Origin: Prevotella sp.
GTDB taxonomy: Bacteria > Bacteroidota > Bacteroidia > Bacteroidales > Bacteroidaceae
Length of the DNA stretch: 64,000 nt
Reading direction: 5' to 3'
Assembly (NCBI GenBank): GCA_017617615.1
Contig: JAFZVV010000005.1
Coordinates: 4,485 to 68,484 of the forward strand
Both the position numbers and the translations under genes were made by a program. The notes under the pieces are model-generated. The model was not told the origin of the DNA, did not search any database, and saw only the letters and a list, made by a program, of their open reading frames with translations. Within the stretch, counting starts at the first letter, position 1. Every line of letters begins with the position of its first letter. Below, piece by piece: positions 1-7,450 of this stretch.

Positions 1-2139
1 AGTGCTTCAGGTCTTACCTATGTGGAGATACCTGGTTCCGTGACATCGATTGGAATCTTTGCTTTCGGCGCTTGCAGTCACCTTGCCTCTGCAACCATCC
101 CTAACTCCGTGACGAGCATCGGAGACTGGGCTTTCAGTAGCTGTATGTCCCTGACCTCTGTGACCATCCCCAACAGTGTGAAAAGAATAGGAAACCATAC
201 CTTCGCCTATTGCTACGACCTGGCCACCGTCATCATTCCCAATAGTGTGACAAGCATCTGTGATAGCGCATTCCTAAGTTGTACTCGTTTGAAAGACATG
301 TACTGCCATGCAGAACAAGTTCCTGAAACCGGCACCAACATTTTTGACAATTCCAATCAAGCAAATGCAACGCTCCACGTGCTTTCCGCCTCTGTGGATG
401 CCTACGGCAACGCAGAGCAATGGAAAGACTTTAAGGAAATCGTGGCACTGCCGGTTATGGATGATTACCGCAAGATGGTAAAAGATGGCAAGGTATGGAA
501 GACTGGACTCTACGGCTCAGGCAATCCTGTGCGGCTTATCGAGTACTTCTACTTCGATGGCGACACCATCATAGACGGGAAAACCTGCAAGCAGATGATG
601 TGCCAGCGGTATAACAACCTGGATGCATCAGATGATGACTCACAACTTTCATCATTGACTTACGTTGGAGCATGGTATGAAGAGGATCGGAAAGTGTACA
701 CTTACGACACGGCAAACAAGCAATTTGTGCTGATGTACGACTTCTCCGTTGAAGCCTATGACACCCTGGTGATCAATCAGGAATATTATAGGATAGGGCC
801 AAAGCAGACAGGAGGATTAAAAGGCTTCAAGGGTGTCTATAGAGATGTTTGGTATTTGGTGGAAGAAGGCAACCCCATCTACAGCCCAACTTGGTTGGAA
901 GGCGTAGGAAGTATTGATGGCCCTACAACAAACGTCTATTCCGGGTATGTAGATCCTCTGAGATTCCTCATGTCATGTACCGATGCTGACGAAGTCATCT
1001 ATTTCAACGACAAATATGAGGATGGAGCCACACCAGAGGAGATGAATGCCAACAAACACCGTTTCGACTTCACCCATACTGTTAAGACACAGCCTAAAGC
1101 ACCGAGTATGGGAGGGGAAGAAAGGCAAAAGGGAGTCGAGCCAGCGGATACGCTGTCGATATATGGTGAATACAGCCAACAACAGTTGAGCATTCACCTC
1201 GACCCGCTCGTTGAAACCTACGTGGTATGCATTACAAACGAATCAAACGAGGTCGTCTATGAAAGAACCATCAATACAGTCGATATTGTCGGCCTCAACA
1301 TCGACATCTCCACCTATGCAGAAGGTTGTTATACGGCAACTGTGGAGAATAGCAATGAATCTTTCGTTGGAGAATTCGAAGTGCAAGCCACTGGGAATGA
1401 CATCACCTTGTCCTGTCCCGATGACAACCATCCCCATGCCATCGACCTCGGACTTCCCTCAGGCACGAAATGGGCGTGCTGCAACGTTGGGGCGAGCACC
1501 CCAGAGGGTTACGGCGGCTATTATGCTTGGGGCGAGACGGAAGAGAAAGATGTATACGATTGGGAGACATATCAATATGGCAGTGGTTTGTTTAATTGTC
1601 AGGATCTCGGCGATATTGCCGGCACTAGTTATGACGTGGCCCATGTCAAGGGCTTTGGCCCAGAGAAGGGTTCATGGCAGATGCCATCTAGGAATCAAAT
1701 CGAGGAACTTTATAACAACTGTACCTACGCAGGGATATCCAAGAACGGTGTCAATGGTGGTCTGTTCACTGGACCGAATAGCGGCAAAATTTTCATGCCG
1801 GCTGCGGGCTTCCGTTGGCTTGACGGTCTTAGCAACGCTGGTAGCGGTGGCTACTATTGGTCCTCCACGCAGGATCCGTTATATTCGCACTACGCCTACC
1901 ACCTCGAATTCTTTTCGGTCAATGCGTATTATAGCGAATACTTCCGTAGCGTCGGTCACAATGTTCGTCCCGTCCTTAATGGAACCAACAACATCAATCC
2001 TCCTGAATCACCTTCAGACAAAGCCAGCCATACCATTTACAACATCTACGGCATAAAGGTTGCATCTTACCCGAAAGAAATAGACAACCTACTCCCCGGC
2101 ATCTACATTGTCAACGGCAAAAAAATCGTGATAAAGTGA
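1..2139 (+). CDS. BspA-like LRR surface protein with FISUMP domain (5' end outside window)
   Basis: The reading frame is open from base 1, so the N-terminus and any signal peptide lie to the left; 712 codons are visible. The first ~110 residues are Treponema/BspA-type leucine-rich repeats with the pattern IPxSVTSIGxxAFxxCxxL. A middle section of about 330 residues is unrecognised. From ~base 1420 there is a module starting DDNHPHAIDLGLPSGTKW that resembles the Fibrobacter-succinogenes-major-paralog (FISUMP) domain. The protein ends with a short sorting-tail-like segment, YNIYGIKVA...GIYIVNGKKIVIK, typical of exported Prevotella proteins and probably used by a type IX-like system. The FISUMP plus tail part is closely related to the gene at 44692-46068. 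Likely role: cell-surface or secreted adhesion-type protein; substrate unknown. Confidence 0.85.
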   Translation, partial: SASGLTYVEIPGSVTSIGIFAFGACSHLASATIPNSVTSIGDWAFSSCMSLTSVTIPNSVKRIGNHTFAYCYDLATVIIPNSVTSICDSAFLSCTRLKDMYCHAEQVPETGTNIFDNSNQANATLHVLSASVDAYGNAEQWKDFKEIVALPVMDDYRKMVKDGKVWKTGLYGSGNPVRLIEYFYFDGDTIIDGKTCKQMMCQRYNNLDASDDDSQLSSLTYVGAWYEEDRKVYTYDTANKQFVLMYDFSVEAYDTLVINQEYYRIGPKQTGGLKGFKGVYRDVWYLVEEGNPIYSPTWLEGVGSIDGPTTNVYSGYVDPLRFLMSCTDADEVIYFNDKYEDGATPEEMNANKHRFDFTHTVKTQPKAPSMGGEERQKGVEPADTLSIYGEYSQQQLSIHLDPLVETYVVCITNESNEVVYERTINTVDIVGLNIDISTYAEGCYTATVENSNESFVGEFEVQATGNDITLSCPDDNHPHAIDLGLPSGTKWACCNVGASTPEGYGGYYAWGETEEKDVYDWETYQYGSGLFNCQDLGDIAGTSYDVAHVKGFGPEKGSWQMPSRNQIEELYNNCTYAGISKNGVNGGLFTGPNSGKIFMPAAGFRWLDGLSNAGSGGYYWSSTQDPLYSHYAYHLEFFSVNAYYSEYFRSVGHNVRPVLNGTNNINPPESPSDKASHTIYNIYGIKVASYPKEIDNLLPGIYIVNGKKIVIK

Positions 2140-2205
2140 AAGTAAAAAATTTGCTTGCTCGAGATCTTCCGAACGTTAACGATTTGGAGCAACGCTCAAA
2201 ATCGC
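2140..2205 (+). repeat. 3'-flank repeat shared with the FISUMP gene at 44692
   Basis: Just after the stop codon the sequence contains TTGCTTGCTCGAGATCTTCC, then GAACGTT and GATTTGGAGCAACGC. The same string of words (TTGCTCGA, TCTTTCC, GAACGTT, TTTGGAGCA) follows the stop of the paralogous gene at 46069-46125. The similarity of the two genes therefore runs past their stop codons. Confidence 0.55.
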
Positions 2206-2332
2206 ATTCATATAACAATTGATAATTGAAGATAGGAACAACTTTGTGTTAATCCTATTAAACCGAATGAAAACCTGCTGAAAATCAGTTTAATAAAAGA
2301 TTTTTGAAGCCCTAAAAAAGGTTTTTGATTGT

Positions 2333-2384
2333 TTTGTGCTGTCGGCATTATCGAATACTTTTGCAGTGTTTGATGGTGCCGACA
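2333..2384 (+). promoter_or_regulatory. mob promoter overlapped by an 8-bp inverted repeat
   Basis: A textbook Bacteroidota promoter is visible: TTTG at 2333-2336, 19 bp, then TACTTTTGC at 2356-2364. An exact inverted repeat, TGTCGGCA at 2340-2347 and TGCCGACA at 2377-2384, brackets the -7 element and the expected start site. This is a plausible operator, possibly bound by the product of the first mob gene; that link is inference. Confidence 0.6.
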
Positions 2385-2410
2385 ACTGTGTTTTGGAGGT
2401 TTCTATAGCA

Positions 2411-2461
2411 AGAGGTTTTTTCGTAACACGAAAAACTCTTGAACACCTGGCAACAGGTGTT
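2411..2461 (+). other. Candidate oriT (two inverted repeats upstream of mob genes)
   Basis: Two hairpin-forming repeats sit between the promoter and the first mob gene: an imperfect repeat AGAGGTTTTTTCG / CGAAAAACTCT (2411-2439) and an exact repeat AACACCTG / CAGGTGTT with a 4-nt loop (2442-2461). Origins of transfer of Bacteroides mobilizable elements usually lie directly upstream of their mobilization genes and contain such repeats. The nick site cannot be named from sequence alone. Confidence 0.5.
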
Positions 2462-2519
2462 GGAATCTGAGTACTCGCAGGCTCGCACCTCTATGTTTAA
2501 CGCTAAACGGAAATGAAAG

Positions 2520-2921
2520 ATGAAGGATAACGACACACGCAAAAGAATCATGAGGAGAAGGGGAAGACCTCGCAAGTCGACGACCGACAACTCCCCAACC
2601 AGAAAGACCAAAACGCTCCGACTCACGGAGGAAGAAGTGAAGCACATCGCCGAGAATGCCAGACGATGCCGTAAGAACTTCAGCGAATACTGCCGGCAGG
2701 TGCTCATGGGCTACAAGCCCGGCGTGCCCGACCCCGAACTAAGGGACGGACTGTTTGCCGCAAGGAAGGACATGGTCAACTTCATCAACAACATCCGAGG
2801 GCTGAACATGACCAGGGAAGAAAGGTCGAGATTCCTCGCCTCGATGCCGACCATCAGGATATGGTGGAAGGCGTTGTTCTCAGAAATTGAATGGATTGAC
2901 AAACATATGGAAAGGATGTAG
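2520..2921 (+). CDS. MobC-like relaxosome accessory protein
   Basis: 133 residues. The basic N-terminus (MRRRGRPRKS near residue 10) is followed by TKTLRLTEEEVKHIAENARRC, which looks like a ribbon-helix-helix type DNA-binding segment, and by a helical part with FSEYCRQVLMG, the usual pattern of Bacteroidota MobC/MobA-type relaxosome proteins. Such proteins bind oriT and help the relaxase nick it, and often repress their own promoter. It begins about 60 bp after the oriT-like repeats, and its stop lies 3 bp before the relaxase-remnant gene, so the two were one operon. The protein itself appears complete, but its partner relaxase is defective, so the module can probably only act with a relaxase supplied in trans, if at all. 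Confidence 0.75.
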   Translation: MKDNDTRKRIMRRRGRPRKSTTDNSPTRKTKTLRLTEEEVKHIAENARRCRKNFSEYCRQVLMGYKPGVPDPELRDGLFAARKDMVNFINNIRGLNMTREERSRFLASMPTIRIWWKALFSEIEWIDKHMERM

Positions 2922-2924
2922 GAT

Positions 2925-3629
2925 ATGATAGCAAGGGCAAGAGCCATCGCGCATGGCAACGCATACACCACATACTCCACACTGAAACGGGACGCGGAGT
3001 TCATCTGCAGTGAGAACATGGTTGGGGATATGACCGTGGCCGTCACGGAAGATGACCTCGAGAGCATCTGGATGCAGTTCAAATACGCCAGGGAGAACTA
3101 TCTCTCCAAGGGCAAGCCGGTGACCAGGAACCTCATCGCCATGGAGGTGTCACCAACCAAGGAGGAGTCCAGGGGATGGACGGCGGAACAATGGAGCCTG
3201 TTCGCACACCGATTCATCGAGGAGATGGACAAAATCGAGTTCAGGGACAAGGAGGGCAATGTGTCATCGAGACGGACGTATGCCGAGCGGGAGTACCTTC
3301 GACGAAGCCAAAAGCCCATAGACTCATCGGGTCAAAGCACGCCAAAACTGACCAATGTCGATTCCATATACATTGCCAAGCACAAGAATGGAAAGTACTA
3401 CTTACGGGTCGTCTTCAACAACTATGGCCGTTCAGAGATATTCTTCCTTTCAAAGGAAGAGACACGCACCTTCCTGTTGGCGGCAGATACCAAAAAGCGA
3501 GAACAACTCAAAGAACAGTTCGCCTTCAAGTATCTCCTGCGTGCTTCTGGCGGCAGCTATGACCAAAACAGGGAATGGGAAGTTGGCAATGGATATGATG
3601 ACGATGATGGAAGGGGACTGAAAAGATAA
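2925..3629 (+). pseudogene. Relaxase gene with internal deletion (tail copy A)
   Basis: 234 residues in an open frame. The N-terminal ~115 residues (MIARARAIAHGNAYTTYSTL, later RNLIAMEVSP and FIEEMDKIEFRDKEGN) match the start of the large Bacteroidota relaxases that accompany MobC-like proteins. The C-terminal ~75 residues (YIAKHKNGKYYLRVVFNNYG to DQNREWEVGNGYDDDD) match their extreme C-terminus. The middle part, where the family has its HxH-type metal-binding histidines, is missing: no HxH cluster is present and the protein is about half the usual size. The join near residues 118-130 is in frame, so a protein may still be made, but it should not nick DNA. The 3' end recurs at 5177-5254 and 7229-7414. 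Confidence 0.7.
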
Positions 3630-3647
3630 TGCTTTTTCCCTTTGATT

Positions 3648-4058
3648 TCACATAATTTGCCAAATTGAACTTTTTTGCTTTTTATAGCAGAATATCCCGA
3701 TTGGGATAGCAGAAAGAACTGCAGCAAAACCCAAATCAATGAAAAACAACAAGACCGTCAAAGCATCTCTTACATCCCAACTTTTCACAAAAAAGTATAG
3801 GAAAACAAACAAGATGATGTTTACCCCTAAGGTGATTGCCAATGCGGGTATCCACCAAGCCTTGTGTTTTAATACATTCCAAATAAGATTTCCAAATATT
3901 GTGTAAGCGAGAATGTGGAGGAAAAAGTATGATGGGCAATCCATATAGAACCCTATTCCAGCGAAATATAACAAAGGATGCAGCAACAAGGCAACAAATG
4001 CCAGGAAAAGCATCCACAAAGTGGAATTGATTATCGTTTTCATCTTATTTGATATCAT
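3648..4058 (-). CDS. Four-helix membrane protein, unknown function
   Basis: 136 residues with four predicted membrane segments (about 12-35, 43-62, 67-93 and 103-125) and short loops; no known domain recognised. Two starts are possible: codon 1 at 4058, preceded by GGGAAG, or Met6 at 4043. It lies 63 bp downstream of the lipoprotein gene on the same strand with no promoter motif between, so the two are probably co-transcribed. Its 3' end is only 18 bp from the end of the truncated relaxase, converging on it. Low-GC, accessory-type composition compared with the core genes further right. Confidence 0.6.
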   Translation of the reverse strand: MISNKMKTIINSTLWMLFLAFVALLLHPLLYFAGIGFYMDCPSYFFLHILAYTIFGNLIWNVLKHKAWWIPALAITLGVNIILFVFLYFFVKSWDVRDALTVLLFFIDLGFAAVLSAIPIGIFCYKKQKSSIWQIM

Positions 4059-4121
4059 AAAACTTCCCTTGTATCAACTTTTCTGGATCATGACATCAGG
4101 GATGATTGTTCATGGGAAGAC

Positions 4122-5015
4122 TTACTCGAATGAAAAAGGCGAGCTATTGCCATTGACATTTTTAAACTGGCCGCTGTATGACCCGTTTCGCAATGTGCCA
4201 ATCAATTTACCTGTCTCTTTTTCATCTTTCACAACACTCAGCACTAATTGTCCCGCATCGTAGCTGACGAACTTGACATCACGCTGCTGGTTGAACTCAT
4301 AGTCTTTTCCTCTGGAATTGTATAGCAAATAGCCTTGTTTGTTGTCAAACGATAGACGGGTGGCACAACCGTCCATTGGACCTTCCACGCAGAAAGACAA
4401 TGGCTCTTTGGCAACCACTATCTTTTCTTGCGTCTTGATGAGTTCCTCGATTTCCTTTTCTGAGAGATGAAATAGCGATACGAATTCATCGAAAGATAAG
4501 TCGCAGATTTTCAACAGTTGACTACTTTCACTTTCCGTTGAGGATGATAATTCCTTGGTTTTCAAGGTGGCAGTTCCTCCACGCATTATATCTACGCCGG
4601 GAATGATTTCCTGTGCCATTTTTCCATTACCCCAATAACCTTCCTTATAGAGTATGGAATAAGCTTTGCCCGGTATGTCGTATGGCGTGTCGTTCTTCAC
4701 CGTGAATGTGATGCCCTCACAAGATATCCATTCGCCTTCGTGAAAACAATCGCCATAGGTATCACTCTTGATTATGGTCAGACCGTTTCTCAATTCGGGA
4801 TAGAATCTTTGATACAGATAAAATAACTGTTCATCTTTCAAAGCTTCGGAACCGACATTGCCCGTGCGCAAGTCTTGAGAAACGAAGTGTTCTTGTTCAC
4901 TCGTTTCTGCTTCCATAGCCTTGCCTTTTTCTTTTCTCATACAGGATAATTGCATAAATAATGCAATGCTCAAGGTCAACAGGAAGATTATGATGTTACA
5001 ATATGTATGTTTCAT
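4122..5015 (-). CDS. Putative lipoprotein, unknown function
   Basis: 297 residues from the ATG at 5015. A longer frame reaches 5153, but the -7 promoter element TATATTTGC (5042-5050, minus strand) lies inside that extension, and the shorter product begins with a clear lipoprotein signal peptide (MKHTYCNIIIFLLTLSIALF, lipobox MQLSC, Cys25). The mature part is acidic and has no domain I recognise. Cys residues near SYGDCF, ISCEGI and DGCATRL and a repeated beta-type C-terminal region suggest an extracytoplasmic folded domain. It is the first gene of a two-gene minus-strand cargo unit between relaxase tail copies A and B. Confidence 0.6.
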   Translation of the reverse strand: MKHTYCNIIIFLLTLSIALFMQLSCMRKEKGKAMEAETSEQEHFVSQDLRTGNVGSEALKDEQLFYLYQRFYPELRNGLTIIKSDTYGDCFHEGEWISCEGITFTVKNDTPYDIPGKAYSILYKEGYWGNGKMAQEIIPGVDIMRGGTATLKTKELSSSTESESSQLLKICDLSFDEFVSLFHLSEKEIEELIKTQEKIVVAKEPLSFCVEGPMDGCATRLSFDNKQGYLLYNSRGKDYEFNQQRDVKFVSYDAGQLVLSVVKDEKETGKLIGTLRNGSYSGQFKNVNGNSSPFSFE

Positions 5016-5041
5016 ACATCGATGATGCTTGTTTCTCATCC

Positions 5042-5050
5042 GCAAATATA
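5042..5050 (-). promoter_or_regulatory. -7 promoter element of the lipoprotein gene
   Basis: TATATTTGC on the minus strand fits the Bacteroidota TAnnTTTGC element. It lies 26 bp upstream of the chosen ATG at 5015 and decides between the two possible starts. Confidence 0.55.
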
Positions 5051-5176
5051 GGAAATAAAGCGGAATGAACTTGTCTTTATTGGCATTTCTTAACACAATA
5101 GACTGATTTTTTGCATCATGATTCTTTTCTGCTTTCACAGCACAAACAACCATAGAAAGTGAAACTTGTCCCGGAT

Positions 5177-5254
5177 GGAGGCGGGAGTCTCGACCAAAAC
5201 AGAGAATGGGAAGTAGGACGTGAGCAATATGAAGGTGATGATGGAAAAAAATGA
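5177..5254 (+). pseudogene. Relaxase 3'-end fragment (tail copy B)
   Basis: In frame this reads GGGSLDQNREWEVGREQYEG, then DDGKK and a stop at 5252-5254. It matches the last ~25 residues of the truncated relaxase (GGSYDQNREWEVGNGYDDDD). Similarity begins abruptly at 5177 and has no start codon or upstream coding part. It is a remnant, more diverged than copy C, and marks the boundary between two groups of cargo genes. Confidence 0.75.
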
Positions 5255-5354
5255 AAGGTGTGAAGAAAGAATCTACAAGTTAAAAGCAATTTTCAGAAAA
5301 TATAATAAAGGCATTTTATTCACGTTATTTTCATTGAAAACCAAACAAATAAAT

Positions 5355-6194
5355 ATGGCAAGTGTTAGACCCACACTGGAAGATTTTAGCAATTCCATTA
5401 ACAAGTACATAGGCTTTATCCCTATGTGCTTTGTAAGTTGGTTCGTCTGGTCAATGATAGATGACCCATTTATGGCCGATTTGCTTTTCGCATTGGGTTT
5501 TTGGTTTATAAATCCATTAGTAGTGTGGGCAATTGTGGTCTTTCTGCAGTCTTTTTGGACGAAAGGACTTCTGTGGAAAATCTATATGATTTGGGGATGT
5601 GCCATTATCATATTGATTGGAGCATATTATATCTCCCCAACAAAGTTTGGCACGATATGCAATCCCGACATCATGGCTGAACATTATGACAAGAACAAGT
5701 CGGAATTACAAGAACTTATCAATTACACCAACCAAAGCTTAGACAAAGGGGCTCAAATGCAACTTGAATTCGAGCATGGTGAGATTTCGATATTCCATGT
5801 ATTAGGGAAGAATGATTCATTAAGGTCGAATAATTGGGATGTCCGTTCAGAAGAGAGAATTGACTCCTTAATGCATGTGGTGGGATTGAATCATGAAGAA
5901 CTCAAAAATATCCGACGTAAACTAAAAAAGTTAGGCTGCATTTCCATTGAAACAGCAACCACACATTCTGATTTTGTTGACATCGGTTTTCGACGCGTGG
6001 ATTTGGGCATGTATTCCTATCGCATCTATAACCGTCCCATGAACGCCGAGGAAAAAAAGAAATACGACGAGGATCCAATGTTCATACCCTATACCGACAG
6101 AGTTGTATTCGAATATGGCGGAGGTGCTATCGGCCCTCAAACATTTGGAGAAGAAATCAAGGAAGAGTTTATGAAAAAACATTCAGTGAAGTGA
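5355..6194 (+). CDS. Membrane-anchored protein, unknown function
   Basis: 279 residues from the ATG at 5355. An upstream in-frame GTG at 5220 is rejected because it lies inside relaxase remnant B. Three hydrophobic segments occupy residues ~17-93 (YIGFIPMCFVSWFVW, LLFALGFWFINPLVVWAIVV, IYMIWGCAIIILIGAYYI). A soluble C-terminal domain of ~185 residues follows, with a lysine-rich helix (NHEELKNIRRKLKKLGC) and an aromatic end (YTDRVVFEYGGGAIGPQTFG). Membrane helices followed by a small soluble domain are seen in many immunity-type and sensor proteins, but nothing specific identifies it. It is in the same direction as the next gene, 49 bp away. Confidence 0.6.
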   Translation: MASVRPTLEDFSNSINKYIGFIPMCFVSWFVWSMIDDPFMADLLFALGFWFINPLVVWAIVVFLQSFWTKGLLWKIYMIWGCAIIILIGAYYISPTKFGTICNPDIMAEHYDKNKSELQELINYTNQSLDKGAQMQLEFEHGEISIFHVLGKNDSLRSNNWDVRSEERIDSLMHVVGLNHEELKNIRRKLKKLGCISIETATTHSDFVDIGFRRVDLGMYSYRIYNRPMNAEEKKKYDEDPMFIPYTDRVVFEYGGGAIGPQTFGEEIKEEFMKKHSVK

Positions 6195-6211
6195 GTTTTT
6201 CTGAAAAGTTG

Positions 6212-6220
6212 TATATTTGC
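6212..6220 (+). promoter_or_regulatory. -7 promoter element before the gene at 6244
   Basis: TATATTTGC fits TAnnTTTGC and lies 23 bp before the ATG at 6244, supporting that start over an earlier in-frame ATG at 6217. Confidence 0.5.
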
Positions 6221-6243
6221 AATGTAAAATCTTATATACTATA

Positions 6244-7161
6244 ATGCCAAGAAAAGTCAGTCTTTTATGCATCCTTCTGGTTTTGTGCACGGCAATTCAG
6301 GGACAGAACCGGTCACAGGCAACCTTGTTGAAAAAAGCCTATAAACAGAACTCGACATCGTTGCTGTATCAGTTTTTTGACAATTGGTCCAATGATGTTT
6401 CATCTAATGAGAATGAAACAAAAAGCAAATGGGTGGCTGAGGCCCATAAGGTTTTTGCCGCTTTCTATCAACCACTCCAACTGGAAAAAATCGGGTGTAG
6501 AAGCGAAGACAAAGACCTGTATGAAGATATGCCGTATTTTATTGTGCAAAGCACATTAGATGAGATTTGCGTGACGGATACCATCCCGATCAGCCCTGAC
6601 GAACTTGAGGCCTATTACACAAATCGTATCAATCAGATTTACTCGGAAGACAGTATTCGCAAAAAACAACTGGATATGCTCCGAAGATTCAAAGAAAGAG
6701 GAGAGTTATCCCCAAAATTTGATTTTAAATACTATGGCTTCTCTGGGGGAAAAATTCCTACCACCAAGGTGGATTCAACTGTTTCGTTTCGCCCTCCCGT
6801 AAACATCCCCGACAAGAAAATTGTCTATCTAACCACTGAGTACAAACAGTTGCTCGACAACTTTTTGGGTAACAGCCACGTCGGTTTTGCAAAAGAGAGC
6901 ATCATGCAAGTCGCCTCTTCAAAAGGTGAAAGCCAGAAAAGGATGGATTTCTTCAATACTGCCGCCAGGATATTCTATGGACACTGGGGAGGCTATTGGC
7001 AATATGAAACCTATCCCAAAGCCACATCCATCGTTATTGATTCCCAAATGCAACGTGCCGTCGTTTTCTTCCGATTCGTCTATGAGGGTGGTGAAGTAAT
7101 CTTGGAAAAACAGAATGGCGAATGGACCATTGTATCTGGCAAACTCACATGGATGGAATAA
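6244..7161 (+). CDS. Secreted protein, unknown function
   Basis: 305 residues from the ATG at 6244, which gives a clean signal peptide (MPRKVSLLCILLVLCTAIQG, cleavage before QNRSQ). The mature protein is soluble and shows no domain I recognise. A central segment is rich in charged helices (DELEAYYTNRINQIYSED, RKKQLDMLRRFKERGEL), and the C-terminus is beta-rich with aromatic residues (FYGHWGGYWQYETYP). It follows the membrane protein at 5355 and ends 67 bp before relaxase tail copy C, so these two plus-strand genes form the second cargo unit of the island. Confidence 0.6.
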   Translation: MPRKVSLLCILLVLCTAIQGQNRSQATLLKKAYKQNSTSLLYQFFDNWSNDVSSNENETKSKWVAEAHKVFAAFYQPLQLEKIGCRSEDKDLYEDMPYFIVQSTLDEICVTDTIPISPDELEAYYTNRINQIYSEDSIRKKQLDMLRRFKERGELSPKFDFKYYGFSGGKIPTTKVDSTVSFRPPVNIPDKKIVYLTTEYKQLLDNFLGNSHVGFAKESIMQVASSKGESQKRMDFFNTAARIFYGHWGGYWQYETYPKATSIVIDSQMQRAVVFFRFVYEGGEVILEKQNGEWTIVSGKLTWME

Positions 7162-7228
7162 ACAAACATCATCAATGTCTTGATGAAACGATGTAAGAAC
7201 CTCATCTTTTAGTGGCTTATCAAAATGG

Positions 7229-7414
7229 TTCCTTTCCAAGAAAGAGACACGCGCCTACCTGTTGGCGGCGGATGCCATGGAACGAGAACGACTCAAACAA
7301 CAATTCGCTTTCAAGTATCTTCTGCGTGCCTCAGGCGGCAGCCATGACCAAAACAGGGAATGGGAGGTTGGCAATGGGTATGATGGCGATGATGAAAGGG
7401 GGATGAAAAGATGA
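7229..7414 (+). pseudogene. Relaxase 3'-end fragment (tail copy C)
   Basis: The relaxase frame is intact for 61 codons and reads FLSKKETRAYLLAADAMERE through FAFKYLLRASGGSHDQNREW to a TGA at 7412-7414. It aligns without gaps to the end of the relaxase remnant at 3446-3629 but differs at many third positions and about a dozen residues, so it is a diverged homologue, not a recent duplication. Similarity continues about 10-20 bp past the stop (TTTCCCT) and breaks off sharply at its left end near 7229. No start codon belongs to it. Confidence 0.8.
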
Positions 7415-7450
7415 TGTTCCTTTCCCTATGGTAAGAACCCATCCTATTCT

